From Woeseiaceae bacterium (lineage in GTDB: Bacteria > Pseudomonadota > Gammaproteobacteria > Steroidobacterales > Woeseiaceae), in contig JASJBE010000054.1 of assembly GCA_030066655.1 (NCBI GenBank), forward strand, positions 1 through 54,327: 54,327 nt of DNA, written 5' to 3'. A model generated the notes under the pieces. The model was not told the origin of the DNA and ran no database searches. It saw only the letters and a list, made by a program, of their open reading frames with translations. How positions within the stretch are numbered: position 1 is the first letter of the stretch; every line of letters starts with the position of its first letter. This document shows, one piece after another, positions 44,162 to 53,210 of the stretch. A program made the translations under genes and the position numbers.

Positions 44162-44869
44162 TCAGAACTCAAAGACTTCGACACCTCGCGCTTTCATGGT
44201 GTCGAGGTCTTCGAGATCGAACCTGGCATTCCTGTCGTATTGGAACGCCTTCAGGCGAGGCAGCTTTGCAATGGCTGCTAACGATGGGTCCTTCGACCGA
44301 ACCTGGACCAGCACCAGGTATTCCAGCGATTCGATCGCGCCGAGTGGCTCCAGGGATTCAAGCGTCACAGGCGCGTCGGACGAGCTTCCGAGCAGAAGCG
44401 CGCGAAGACTGGATAGCGAGTTGGTTGAAAAATCGTCCAGTGTCGTGATGCGCTTCGATAGGCCGAGACTCAACGAGACCAGGCTCTTCAGTTGGCAAAT
44501 GGGCGAAAGGTCCGTGGCCGGTCCCGTCGTGTCCATAGCAAGACAGTTGAGATTGCTGAGCCTTGTGATTCCACTCAGATCAGCAACCCTCGATAAGCCG
44601 ATCTCCAACACCTCGAGCGATCTGATCGTCGAGACACAGTCGAACATGAACTGGGTGTGATACCCGGCCACCCAACCCAGGTGGGTCAGCTGCGAATTGT
44701 GCTTGAGCTTTTCGGCGAAGCGTCTACCGAAATCCCGCTTATGAACGTTGGCCTCAATAGACTGCTGCAGCTCTGGAACGTCTCTCGGGAAGACCGGCTG
44801 CGATCCATCGTCCGGGTCGCGACCGAATCTTCGAGGCATCAGCTCCTCGGGTATAAGGATCTCGGTCAC
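44162..44869 (-). CDS. Leucine-rich-repeat-like protein
   Basis: A 235-residue protein with no signal peptide. From about residue 80 there are degenerate leucine-rich repeats, each with an LxxLxxLxL core: LEVLEIGLSRVADLSGITRL, LNCLAMDTTG, LVSLSLGLSKRITTL, LRALLLGSSS, LEYLVLVQVRS and LKAFQYDRN. The N-terminal 80 residues are helical and charged. It probably binds a protein partner in the cytoplasm. Its upstream neighbour on the same strand (DUF4240-like) ends 56 bases away. I cannot assign a function. Confidence 0.7.
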   Translation of the reverse strand: MTEILIPEELMPRRFGRDPDDGSQPVFPRDVPELQQSIEANVHKRDFGRRFAEKLKHNSQLTHLGWVAGYHTQFMFDCVSTIRSLEVLEIGLSRVADLSGITRLSNLNCLAMDTTGPATDLSPICQLKSLVSLSLGLSKRITTLDDFSTNSLSSLRALLLGSSSDAPVTLESLEPLGAIESLEYLVLVQVRSKDPSLAAIAKLPRLKAFQYDRNARFDLEDLDTMKARGVEVFEF

Positions 44870-44925
44870 AAGCGCTCCTTTCTACATATTGTCCGTTGCA
44901 CCGCTGATCGTCGATGACAAGAAAA

Positions 44926-45540
44926 CTACCACGCAAGGAAGGCAAGGCCCGGGTGCTTCAGGAACGCGAGATTCTCATTGAAAATGCGACCGCCGGTGTC
45001 GGTGTACTCAACATCATCGATGGGCAGATCTTTTCTTGTCAGCCTTTCGTAGGCCTCTCCCGCACAGTACTCCAGGCCCTCATACTCCTGCACGGAATGG
45101 CGGACCGCGAAGAAGAATAGCAGGCTCGGGTAACGGATCGACCAGTAGAACTTATTCTTGCCCTGACCAATCCACCACGTGCAGAAGTAGTGGAAGAGAT
45201 CGTCTGAGCAGCCCCAGTTGAGCGCGTAGGCAGACTCCCAATACCTGAAGTGATTGGCCCTGTTGAGGAGGGCAACGAATGCTCGTTGGAAAGCGACGAT
45301 ATCAACGAGCCGCTCGCCTGCGAGTAATTCAGTCAGTTCTTCTATCTGATCCTCGTAGGCGCCGCGGCTACGGCGGCGTGACTCATGGATAAGTCCCCAG
45401 AAGCGATCCTCGTCCATCAGGCCCTCGACGTCGGTGCCTTGCAGGGGTGAGGCGCCGGGGTAAGGCGGAAAATCCATGACGTGTCGATACAGCACTCGCA
45501 GCGTCAGGAGGATGGCGAACAGGACGAAGACTAGGTGCAC
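44926..45540 (-). CDS. DUF4240-like protein with N-terminal membrane helix
   Basis: A 204-residue protein. One hydrophobic helix (residues 2-14, LVFVLFAILLTLRVL) is followed by a DUF4240-like domain (about 42-100) beginning DEDRFWGLIHESRRRSRGAY and EELTELLAGERLVDIVAFQR, then aromatic-rich FRYWESAYALNWGCSDDLFH and a second hydrophobic stretch YWSIRYPSLLFFFAVRH. DUF4240 proteins often sit near WGR or immunity-type genes; here the neighbours are an LRR-like protein and rsgA. Function is unknown. Confidence 0.6.
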   Translation of the reverse strand: MHLVFVLFAILLTLRVLYRHVMDFPPYPGASPLQGTDVEGLMDEDRFWGLIHESRRRSRGAYEDQIEELTELLAGERLVDIVAFQRAFVALLNRANHFRYWESAYALNWGCSDDLFHYFCTWWIGQGKNKFYWSIRYPSLLFFFAVRHSVQEYEGLEYCAGEAYERLTRKDLPIDDVEYTDTGGRIFNENLAFLKHPGLAFLAW

Positions 45541-45681
45541 TCTGATTGACTCTTTGGTGCTTTGCGGAGATCCGGGATCTGATAGAGATCGCGAGTCTAC
45601 CTCAAGAACCCGGGTGTGTGGATTCGACCAGTAGCAGACGATATCCGACGCACTGACACACTGTTACAGGGCTGAAGAACC

Positions 45682-45687
45682 TATAAT
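45682..45687 (+). promoter_or_regulatory. TATAAT -10 box of rsgA (candidate)
   Basis: An exact TATAAT lies 32 bases before ATG 45719. The best -35-like stretch (CTGTTA, 15 bases upstream) is weak. Transcription starting about 7 bases downstream would leave a 25-base leader for ATG 45719 and almost none for TTG 45698, which favours the ATG. Confidence 0.35.
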
Positions 45688-45718
45688 TCTTCTGCCTTTG
45701 AATTACCCGATCGCCACC

Positions 45719-46774
45719 ATGAGCGAAGCGCTACAGAAACTTGGCCTGGTGCCATTTTTTACGCAACAGCTAGTCGATACGAGCTTGCTGGATGGCCGTG
45801 TCGGGCGCGTCGCAGCGGTGCAGCGGTCGAACATCGTTGTTTTCTGTGACGGGGGAACTCTGTCGGTAGGCCTGTCGCCCGCCCTGCAACAAGCCAGGCC
45901 GGTTGACCGCCCAACGGTGGGCGACTGGGTTGTGATGGATGAGTCATTGACCAGAATCGAGCAAGTGCTCGAGAGAAAGAGCCTGTTCAAACGCATCGGG
46001 GCTGGGACCAGCACAGAGTTTCAGCCTGTCGCAGCAAATATAGACACCTTGTTCGTCGTAACTTCCTGCAATGAGGAGTTTAAGGAGTCGCGCCTCGAGC
46101 GCTATCTGGCGCTCTGCAATGAAGCGGGTGCGCTGCCTGTCATCGTGCTCACCAAGATCGACCTTACTGACGATACGGCTGATTACGTCAGTCGTGCCCG
46201 CGGCGTTCAGGTCGGCGTAGCCGTTGAGACAGCGAATGCCCTGGATCCCACGACACTGGGTGGCGTTCGCGCCTGGATCGACGACAACGCTACCGTTGCG
46301 CTCGTCGGATCTTCCGGCGTCGGCAAATCCACGCTGCTGAATTCATTGGCAGGAGACTCGTTGGCTGAGACAAGCGGAATTCGGGAGCAAGACAAGAAGG
46401 GGCGCCACACCACCACTCATCGTGAGTTGCACCGGCTTGCCACCGGAGGGCTACTCATCGACGTCCCGGGCATGCGGGAGCTCAGAGTGGCTGAAGTCGA
46501 TCAGTCTCTAGGGGTGGTTTTCGAGGACATCGAGGCATTGGCGATACGGTGCCAGTTCGCTGACTGTAGGCATGACTCCGAACCCGGCTGTGCCGTTCTT
46601 CAGGCCATCGAGGAAGGCAAGCTCGACAAGCGCAGACTGCTTAGCTACCAGAAATTGCAGCGTGAGAGTGCACTGGCATCAGCAACGCTTGCTGAAAAGC
46701 GCGCGCAGTCTCGCAGCTTCGGGAAGATGGTGAAAGAAGTGAAAAAGCTGAAGCAAAAGAAGGGGACGACTTAG
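45719..46774 (+). CDS. rsgA: Ribosome small-subunit-dependent GTPase RsgA
   Basis: A 351-residue circularly permuted GTPase that assists late maturation of the 30S subunit. An N-terminal OB fold (about residues 20-100) is followed by the permuted GTPase order: TKID (G4) near residue 144, then GSSGVGKSTLLN (G1) near 198, HTTTHREL (G2) and DVPGMREL (G3). A C-terminal zinc knuckle has CQFADCRHDSEPGC with the Cys-Cys-His-Cys ligands. ATG 45719 is preferred; an in-frame TTG at 45698 would add seven residues. It stands alone, convergent with a zinc-ribbon membrane protein gene. Confidence 0.93.
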   Translation: MSEALQKLGLVPFFTQQLVDTSLLDGRVGRVAAVQRSNIVVFCDGGTLSVGLSPALQQARPVDRPTVGDWVVMDESLTRIEQVLERKSLFKRIGAGTSTEFQPVAANIDTLFVVTSCNEEFKESRLERYLALCNEAGALPVIVLTKIDLTDDTADYVSRARGVQVGVAVETANALDPTTLGGVRAWIDDNATVALVGSSGVGKSTLLNSLAGDSLAETSGIREQDKKGRHTTTHRELHRLATGGLLIDVPGMRELRVAEVDQSLGVVFEDIEALAIRCQFADCRHDSEPGCAVLQAIEEGKLDKRRLLSYQKLQRESALASATLAEKRAQSRSFGKMVKEVKKLKQKKGTT

Positions 46775-46824
46775 CTGTCGAAAGAAAGTGCCTGCTCACG
46801 TCGACTACATAGCGTCGACAGTTT

Positions 46825-47955
46825 CTAACGCAAAGCCTGCCCAATGCTCGATGCCAGCAAGATTGCGAGCATGGCCAAAGCGATCGAAGCGACGGACACT
46901 CCTATTCTCTTCACCAAGGTCTGCCTGGCAAAAACCGAGGCATAGTCTCTGATACCAACGCCAGACACTGTCGTGAGCACCCCGCCAATAAGAACCACAA
47001 GCGGCAGGCCGATCAGCAGCAAGAGCCCCCAATTGGCGCGGATACTGTTCGTGGCGTCGGGGAACCCGTGACGGCCCAGGTAGCGGGACACCAGGACCAT
47101 AGTGCCAAAGGCGAAAACCACAGTCGCCAGTCCGAACAGCCGATTGGTGACGGTTCTGTCTGTAGATCCGTGTACACTCTCAGCGGCCGGCTTCTGCGCT
47201 TCATCGGCTCGGGACCGCTCAAGCTCGGGGGGCGCGAAGGTCCAGCCTCCCTCGTTGGTCAAATACCAAAACGAGACCGAGATATTCTCACTGTTGCAAG
47301 CCGCGCACGTCTCCGTGCGCGGGCCGCAGTCCTCGACGACAACGATGCCGGCGCTTTCAGCGGCGCGCGTTACTTCTGAACGAGCCTCTGCGACTCCGTC
47401 TTGCTGCTTGTCCATGAGCCTGTCGACCAGCGCCTTGATGTCGCCTGATACGCAGGCGCCATACAGGAATCCCTGGATCAGATCGTCGGCAACGAAGTTC
47501 TCGAGGCTGGTCACTGACACCTGCTTCTGACCGCAGCTATGGCAACTGACGACTCGCAGACGACTGTCTGAGCCGGAAGCCGAGTGCCGGCTCGACGTGC
47601 CTTCCGGTTTCGATCTGCTGAACGCGGAACGGCGCCTTTCCCAGGAGCGCAGAATCTTGGTCTCGGCCCGCTCATCTTCAGGCTTCTCCGACAGGGCCCG
47701 CAGTGCGAGCTGCATCTGATGCCGGAGGTGATTTGCCCAGACGCTCTGAAGGTCGTCGACCGTATGTTTGTTCTGCGAGCTGATGATCCAGTCGCTGTAA
47801 GTCGAATTTCCACCGTACTTGGAGCGATGCTGACGTGCGTCACGGCGCTCCCGCCACGCTTCGAGATCTGACTGGATCTGCTGCTCCCAGTGCTCGGAGG
47901 ACACGCGCTGAAGCAAATGCCTGAGGCCGATCAGGAGTTGTTCGTAGAGCGTCAT
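46825..47955 (-). CDS. Zinc-ribbon-like membrane protein with DUF6966-like N-terminus
   Basis: A 376-residue protein. The first about 60 residues (MTLYEQLLIGLRHLLQRVSS, later SKYGGNSTYSDWII) recall DUF6966, but this is weak. Residues about 135-235 hold two CxxC pairs about 85 residues apart (CHSCGQK and CAACNSEN) plus extra Cys, which could bind zinc. The C-terminus has three hydrophobic segments: LFGLATVVFAFGTMVLVS, NWGLLLLIGLPLVVLIGGVL and VSVASIALAMLAILLASSI. No function can be assigned. It is convergent with rsgA. Confidence 0.55.
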   Translation of the reverse strand: MTLYEQLLIGLRHLLQRVSSEHWEQQIQSDLEAWRERRDARQHRSKYGGNSTYSDWIISSQNKHTVDDLQSVWANHLRHQMQLALRALSEKPEDERAETKILRSWERRRSAFSRSKPEGTSSRHSASGSDSRLRVVSCHSCGQKQVSVTSLENFVADDLIQGFLYGACVSGDIKALVDRLMDKQQDGVAEARSEVTRAAESAGIVVVEDCGPRTETCAACNSENISVSFWYLTNEGGWTFAPPELERSRADEAQKPAAESVHGSTDRTVTNRLFGLATVVFAFGTMVLVSRYLGRHGFPDATNSIRANWGLLLLIGLPLVVLIGGVLTTVSGVGIRDYASVFARQTLVKRIGVSVASIALAMLAILLASSIGQALR

Positions 47956-48156
47956 GCCCTAAGAATACAGGGGTCGCGCCCAATCAGCTGCGGTTGCATG
48001 CGCCAGAAATAAGGAGAACGGTCCTCACCACAGACCGATCTTCAAGGACGGGGTACTCGTGCGAAGTAGATTCTGAGTGTACAGCTTAAATAATCAACAC
48101 CACCGTCGCGCTTTCGGCGTATGGAATTGATGGCGCGTAGGTTGTTGGCCTGCACT
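47956..48156. other. Intergenic stretch before BIME array
   Basis: Two hundred bases with no gene. AGGGGTCGCGCCCAAT near 47969 resembles a degraded GGGGTCG-family copy (9-10 matches in 16), too weak to claim. Nothing else is recognisable. Confidence 0.4.
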
Positions 48157-48690
48157 GTTGCGAAGCAGCGATGCTACCGGATGATTGATCGCGAGCACGG
48201 CTCGCTCCTACAAGGTTCTTGACGGTACTGGCCGGCGCGGAAAAGCAGCCTGTAGGAGGCAGCCATGCTGCCGAATAGGTAATCTCAAACACGACTCGCT
48301 CCTGCAAGGTTCTTGACGGCACCGGCCGGCGCGGAAAAGCGGCCTGTAGGAGGCAGCCATGCTGCCGAATAGGTAATCTCAAACACGGCTCGTTCCTGCA
48401 AGGTTCTTGACGGCACCGGCCGGCGCGGAAAAGCGGCCTGTAGGAGGCAGCCATGCTGCCGAATAGGTAATCGCGAGCATGGCTCGCTCCCACAAGGTTC
48501 TTGACGGCACTGGCCAGCGCGGAAAAGCAACCTGTAGGAGGCAGCCATGCTGCCGAATAGGTAATCTCAAACACGGCTCGCTCCTGCAAGGTTCTTGACG
48601 ACACTGGCCAGCGCGGAAAAGCGGCCTGTAGGAGGCAGCCATGCTGCCGAATAGGTACTCTCGAGCACGTCCAGCTCCTACATAGTCCTT
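48157..48690. repeat. 94-bp tandem REP/BIME array, six units
   Basis: Units start (TGTAGGAGGCAGCCATGCTG) at 48251, 48345, 48439, 48533 and 48627, an exact 94-base period. A diverged first unit starts at 48157, and the last is cut near 48690. Each unit holds two REP-like palindromes in opposite orientation: TGTAGGAGGCAGCCATGCTG, then GAGCACGGCTCGCTCCTACA-type sequence, the typical BIME layout of gammaproteobacteria. Units differ at a few bases (cytosine/thymine changes, GCAGCC or GCGGCC). Open frames inside are by-products of the repeat. It precedes mrcB by about 95 bases. Confidence 0.93.
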
Positions 48691-48782
48691 ACCAGCGTTT
48701 GTGGCAGCGACCCCGGCCTTGATTGCTGCCAGAATACTGGCATCCTTTGCGCCGTCCGTTGCCCGGGCGATCACCCTCCTCG

Positions 48783-51110
48783 ATGCAGACACTGACGCAA
48801 ACCTTCAAACGCGCGCCCAAGCGATCCATCGCAGCACTGATCCTGCTCGCGCTGTTGACCCACATGTTGGTTGTCGGGACGGGCGTGATCCGGCAGTTCG
48901 AGGACCGTCGGTGGGACATACCCGCGGGCGTCTATGCGGCGCCGCTTGAACTGTACGCAGGCCTGCGGCTCGATGCATCAGGCCTCGCCGCGGCACTGGA
49001 TCAGCTGGGCTTTCAGGAGGCAAGCAACGTCGAGCGTCCGGGCCAGTACCGCGTCGCCGGAGACCAAGTCACGCTCTGGACGCGCGCATTCCAGTTCTGG
49101 GACCGGCTCGAGGAGGCAGCGCGCTACACGATCACATTCGACGACGGTCGGATTCGCGCGCTCGAAGCCGACGGCGGCCGTAGCACCGCCCTTCTGCGCC
49201 TCGAGCCGATGCGCCTCGGTAGCATTTTCGCGACCCACCACGAGGACCGGCTGCTGGTCGAGCCGGACGCCATCCCATCCATGCTCGTCGATGCGCTCAA
49301 GGCCGTCGAGGACCGCAAGTTCGACCGCCATCTCGGAATCGACCTGACCGCGATCCTGCGCGCCGCGTGGGTGAACTTGAGGAGCGGTGAGATTCGCCAG
49401 GGCGGCAGCACGCTGACGCAACAGCTCGTCAAGAGTTACTTCCTGGACGGCCGCAAGACCTTTCGCCGCAAGTACCAGGAAGCCATCATGGCGGTCGCAC
49501 TCGAGCTGCGTTACGACAAGCAGGCGCTGCTGCACGCCTACGTCAACGAGATCTATCTTGGCCAGCAGGGCACGCGCGCGATCCACGGCTTCGGACTCGC
49601 TGCTGAGTTTTACTTCGGCAAGTACCTGTCACAGCTGGAGCTGCACGAGACGGCACTGCTGATCGCACTCGTCAAAGGACCGTCGTATTACGACCCCCGG
49701 CGTCACCCCGAACGAGCGCTGGCAAGGCGCAACCTCGTGTTGCAGATGCTCGCCGATCTGGACATCGTCGACGCCGAGGCCGCCACCGAGTCGATCAACC
49801 GCGAGCTCGGCGTCACCGCGCGGTCGCGTGTCGGCTCGCGCTACCAGCCTGCTTACATGGACCTCGTTCGTCGGGAACTCGCGACGCAATACTCGGACGA
49901 GAGCATTGCGACCATCGGCTTGCGCGTCTTCACAAACCTCGAGCCGGACGTGCAGCGACTCGCCGAGCAACAACTGGTCGACGGTCTCGGCCGCCTCGAC
50001 TCTGAGGATGAACCTGCCGACGATCCCGAAGGCCTTGGCTCGCAGGATGAACCTGCCTCCGATCTCGAAGGCGCTGTCATCATCACGCAACCGGCGACCG
50101 GCGCCGTGCTAGCGATGGTCGGCAGTCGTGACGTCGCCACGGCCGGCTTCAACCGCGCACTGGACGCGAAGCGGCCCGTCGGCTCGCTGATGAAGCCCTT
50201 CGTCTATCTCGCCGCGCTCGAGGCAGGTGGCCACACGCTTGCGACCTCCATTGAAGATGAGGCGATCGACGTCGAACTCGAAAACGGGGACATCTGGTCA
50301 CCCGAAAACTTCTCGCTCGAGTCACATGGCGACGTGTCGCTGCTGCAGGCGCTCGCAGCCTCCTACAACCAGGCGACCGTGGGGCTCGGTCTCGCAACAG
50401 GTGTCGAGGCGCTGGTGGAAACGCTGGCCGACTTCGGCGTTAAGAACCCTCCTCCCGCGTATCCGTCACTGTTGCTGGGTGCGTTCGAGCTCGCACCCTT
50501 CGACGTCGCAAGTCTGTACAACACGCTCGCGAACGACGGCTTTCGCACGCCACTCGTCGCAGTACGTTCGGTCGTAGATACAACGGGGCAGCCATTGACG
50601 CGCACCGCGCTCGAGGTAGAACAGGTCGCAGACCCCGACGCCGTACATCAGCTGAACCGTGGACTCGTTGAAGTCATGCAGCAGGGCACGGGGCGCTCGG
50701 CGCAGGCGGTATTGCCAGAAAAGCTCGTCGTTGCCGGCAAGACCGGCACGTCGGATGAGTATCGGGACAGCTGGTTTGCGGGTTTCAGCGGCGACCATGT
50801 GGCCGTCGTCTGGATCGGCCGCGATGACTTCGAGACGGCCGGCCTCACCGGCGCTGCGGGCGCGCTGTCCGTGTGGGCGCCGATAATGGCGGGCCTGTCG
50901 ACCACCGGCTACCAACCTGCCTACTCGGAAGACCTCGAAGCCGTGTGGATCGACTATGATACGGGCTTGAGATCCCGCCGCGGTTGCGGCAACGCCGTAC
51001 AGATCCTCGTACCCGCCGGAACGAGGCTCAAGCGGCAGCCCGGCTGCGTCAACGTGTTCGACGACATCGGGGATCGGGTACGTAACGTCTTCGAAGCCCT
51101 GAATGAATAA
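48783..51110 (+). CDS. mrcB: Penicillin-binding protein 1B, bifunctional transglycosylase/transpeptidase
   Basis: A 775-residue class A PBP that polymerises and cross-links peptidoglycan in the periplasm. A cytoplasmic N-terminus and one TM helix (about residues 16-36) are followed by a UB2H-like domain (about 50-135; binds the LpoB activator in PBP1b) and a GT51 domain with Glu176 in VEDRKFDRHLG and RQGGSTLTQQLVK. The transpeptidase domain has Ser468 in GSLMKP, the SYN motif at 527 and KTGT at 653. An acidic tandem duplication sits between the domains (39-base period from 50004). ATG 48783 opens the TM-containing N-terminus; an earlier in-frame start at 48723 has no support. Confidence 0.94.
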   Translation: MQTLTQTFKRAPKRSIAALILLALLTHMLVVGTGVIRQFEDRRWDIPAGVYAAPLELYAGLRLDASGLAAALDQLGFQEASNVERPGQYRVAGDQVTLWTRAFQFWDRLEEAARYTITFDDGRIRALEADGGRSTALLRLEPMRLGSIFATHHEDRLLVEPDAIPSMLVDALKAVEDRKFDRHLGIDLTAILRAAWVNLRSGEIRQGGSTLTQQLVKSYFLDGRKTFRRKYQEAIMAVALELRYDKQALLHAYVNEIYLGQQGTRAIHGFGLAAEFYFGKYLSQLELHETALLIALVKGPSYYDPRRHPERALARRNLVLQMLADLDIVDAEAATESINRELGVTARSRVGSRYQPAYMDLVRRELATQYSDESIATIGLRVFTNLEPDVQRLAEQQLVDGLGRLDSEDEPADDPEGLGSQDEPASDLEGAVIITQPATGAVLAMVGSRDVATAGFNRALDAKRPVGSLMKPFVYLAALEAGGHTLATSIEDEAIDVELENGDIWSPENFSLESHGDVSLLQALAASYNQATVGLGLATGVEALVETLADFGVKNPPPAYPSLLLGAFELAPFDVASLYNTLANDGFRTPLVAVRSVVDTTGQPLTRTALEVEQVADPDAVHQLNRGLVEVMQQGTGRSAQAVLPEKLVVAGKTGTSDEYRDSWFAGFSGDHVAVVWIGRDDFETAGLTGAAGALSVWAPIMAGLSTTGYQPAYSEDLEAVWIDYDTGLRSRRGCGNAVQILVPAGTRLKRQPGCVNVFDDIGDRVRNVFEALNE

Positions 51111-51154
51111 TTCGGGCCAACGAGCCCAGAGAACAGATAAGGTCAATCATCACG

Positions 51155-51559
51155 ATGCAACGTCGGCTGCTCCCACTGTTACTGCCCCTCGTCGGCCTGA
51201 CGGCCTGCGCCAGCGTACCGCTAAACGAAATGCCCGGGGAGGTCGCCGACACCCCCGCCGAGGTGGCAGAGTCGAAAGCCCAGAGCGGTTCTGCTGAGGC
51301 CATACGCGAACTCGTCGAGAGCAGCCGGACCTCCAGGACGGCCGGCGACTATCCGCAGGCACTCGCGAGCATCGAACGCGCCATCCGCATCGAACCCCGC
51401 AATCCCTACCTGTGGATCGAGCTGGCCGAGACACACCTGTCTCGAGGCAACGCACAGCAGGCCGCTGCAACGGCAAGGAAGGCGATGAGCGTCGCCGGGG
51501 CGGATCGTGTCGCGAAAATGGCTGCAGAAGGATTGCTTGAGCGGGCGATGGGGCCGTGA
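51155..51559 (+). CDS. TPR lipoprotein
   Basis: A 134-residue lipoprotein: signal peptide MQRRLLPLLLPLVGLTAC with Cys at residue 18, then helical TPR units (about residues 57-125; RTAGDYPQALASIERAIRIE, LWIELAETHLSRGNAQQAAA). It starts 45 bases after the mrcB stop on the same strand, so it is probably cotranscribed. PBP1b activators (LpoB in enterics) are outer-membrane lipoproteins encoded elsewhere; this TPR protein occupies a position where a synthase-associated lipoprotein would be logical, but that is inference. Confidence 0.8.
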   Translation: MQRRLLPLLLPLVGLTACASVPLNEMPGEVADTPAEVAESKAQSGSAEAIRELVESSRTSRTAGDYPQALASIERAIRIEPRNPYLWIELAETHLSRGNAQQAAATARKAMSVAGADRVAKMAAEGLLERAMGP

Positions 51560-51714
51560 GGCTTTAAAGGCGAATGCGAGAAGCGCGGGTGATGTGCCTC
51601 CTCGATTCTCTCGGTTCGACCGTTTGCTGTGTCATCCGATCTGCTATGTGGCCAGACCCTTCATGCCCACCTGCACCGCGGACTCCAAAGTCGGCCACTG
51701 GCCAGGACCGGTCA

Positions 51715-52158
51715 CTAGATTTCCATCAGGTAGTGGTATTCAAGCGTCTCTAGCACTACGAATCCCAGGCGCTCATAGAAGCGCTTCGCACTATGGTTTT
51801 GGTGTAGGACCCGCAATCTCAGCCGACGATTCCCAGCACGCGCCTCGGCGATCAATTGACTCATCAATGACGTTCCGATCCCTTGCCCTCGGTAGTCAGT
51901 CCCTATCAGGATCTCGTCAAGCCAATCATGGTCATCTTTTTGCTCGAGAACAACAACTCCGACAGGCTCACCTCCAATCGTCACGATCTTCGCAGGGCGC
52001 TCTCTCTGCCATTTCCTGTCGAACCAGTCACGTTGGTGCTCCTCATCCCAGCGACCAAACTGGCGAACGATGACATCACGGTAGGATTCTTCATTGAGTT
52101 CATACAGCCACTCGATTTCGCCGTCCTCAACATCTCGTAGAGAGTATTCGATCGTCAT
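51715..52158 (-). CDS. GNAT-family N-acetyltransferase
   Basis: A 147-residue acetyltransferase. The acetyl-CoA-binding motif A is present as LIGTDYRGQGIGTSLMSQLI (R-x-x-G-x-G/A) near residue 75, followed by RLRVLHQNHSAKRFYERLGF (motif B with the Asn-Ala-Phe-Tyr-Leu-type ending). ATG 52158 (MTIEYSLRDV) is preferred; an in-frame ATG at 52269 adds 37 Pro/Cys-rich residues without domain support. The substrate (small amine or protein N-terminus) is unknown. It stands alone. Confidence 0.88.
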   Translation of the reverse strand: MTIEYSLRDVEDGEIEWLYELNEESYRDVIVRQFGRWDEEHQRDWFDRKWQRERPAKIVTIGGEPVGVVVLEQKDDHDWLDEILIGTDYRGQGIGTSLMSQLIAEARAGNRRLRLRVLHQNHSAKRFYERLGFVVLETLEYHYLMEI

Positions 52159-52279
52159 CTGTGCTGAACAGCAGTGGCTACTATGCGTCGGTGGCCGCCA
52201 GTATAGCGGAGGTTCGTTGAGTGGCGGATTACGGCCACAAACGGGTTTCGATGGTTTGGCGCTGATCAATGTTGCTGCC

Positions 52280-52325
52280 GTAGGAGCGGCATCTTGCCGC
52301 GATCGCGGCTGGAAGCCGCTCCTGC
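52280..52325. repeat. Isolated inverted REP pair
   Basis: GTAGGAGCGGCATCTTGCCG (from 52280) and CGGCTGGAAGCCGCTCCTGC (to 52325) form two adjacent REP-like hairpins in opposite orientation, the same class as the 94-bp array but with different stems. It lies in the 273-base gap upstream of the GNAT gene and downstream of the frameshifted membrane protein gene; the rest of that gap shows nothing. Confidence 0.75.
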
Positions 52326-52431
52326 GACGCAGACGAATGGTCGGCTGCTATGAGTCACAAGCGGTCAGTTTACCTCAAACGCCTGAACGGAAGCTCACGA
52401 TCCGAAGTGGACGCAGGCATAGGCAACCACT

Positions 52432-53210
52432 TTAGTCGACATCCGGCCAAGGAATCATCGGCTTCATAAGGCCAGTGACCAACTCCTGGTACCACTCAAT
52501 CCCGCCGACGTACGTCGTAGAAATCATCAGGACCGTCACCGTTGATGAAGCAATGATCATCGGGTGGGTGAGTTTTTCTGTTCTGTAGCCGACGTACAGA
52601 ATCATTGCGACAAAAATGGGTACCAATATGGAAAACGCTGCCGTCGTAGACATCTCGATACCGAAAGCAAAGACCGGGAACATGCTCAGTCGCAAGAACG
52701 CTGGCATAAATCCAAAGAACACGGTGCCAAGCATCCAGATTGCATGCTCGTCAGGAACCCTGGATTTGATAATCGCCATTGCCACCGAAACAGCAAAGCC
52801 GAGCATCGCGAGCGTTTCCGTTAATGTCAGGCCGAAGAAAAATTCACCGGGGAACACCGGAGGACCCCCCCAATCAGCCCAAAGTAGACGTTCGTTGGCG
52901 TGATGATCAGGCCGGTCGCTATGAACGCCCCAGCGACGATCAAGCCGACCATGCCCCATTTTCGGTGGTTGCGAATCTTGCCTCGGGTGGCCAGATAGGG
53001 CTGAGAAATCATCAGTGAATACCAGGCGATCGCCGCCCACGCGTGTATGTGATAGGCCCAGGGCTCGCTCGTAAAGGTCGCAAAATACTGGGGCGTAAAC
53101 GCGACCAGGATCACGACTATCGGAATCACGAGCCACTTGTGCGCACTGGAATAGAGCTCGAGCGTAGCCTGAGCAGATTGGCGTTCTGTGACGGTTTGGC
53201 CGTTGTTCAA
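52432..53210 (-). pseudogene. Multi-pass membrane protein frameshifted in a 7-G run
   Basis: The N-terminal half (TTG 53210; helices VIPIVVILVAF and WAAIAWYSLMISQPYLATRG, NHRKWGMVGLIVAGAFIATG) stops shortly after NVYFGLIGG. The rest continues in another frame from GGPPVFPGEFFFGLTLTETL through four more helices to MKPMIPWPDVD. The frames join at C7 on the plus strand (52865-52871); an eighth base there would restore one frame of about 260 codons. The His-x-His, QP-x-L and HR-x-x-G pattern recalls DUF2306-type proteins, with low certainty. It may be a pseudogene, a phase-variable gene or a sequence error. Confidence 0.75.

Noticed and set aside
46775..46821. CTGTCGA/TCGACAG inverted repeat after rsgA as terminator
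   Set aside because: A 7-bp stem with a 33-base loop and no U-run is too weak to call.
48086..48792. Open frames of 87-172 codons with repeated residues over the 94-bp array
   Set aside because: They are translations of the tandem BIME units (the period is not a multiple of 3, so frames rotate) and have no ribosome site.
52906..53136. The first about 75 codons of the long frame ending at 52432
   Set aside because: This part is the out-of-frame reading of the true N-terminal helices; only the portion after the G run is protein-like.
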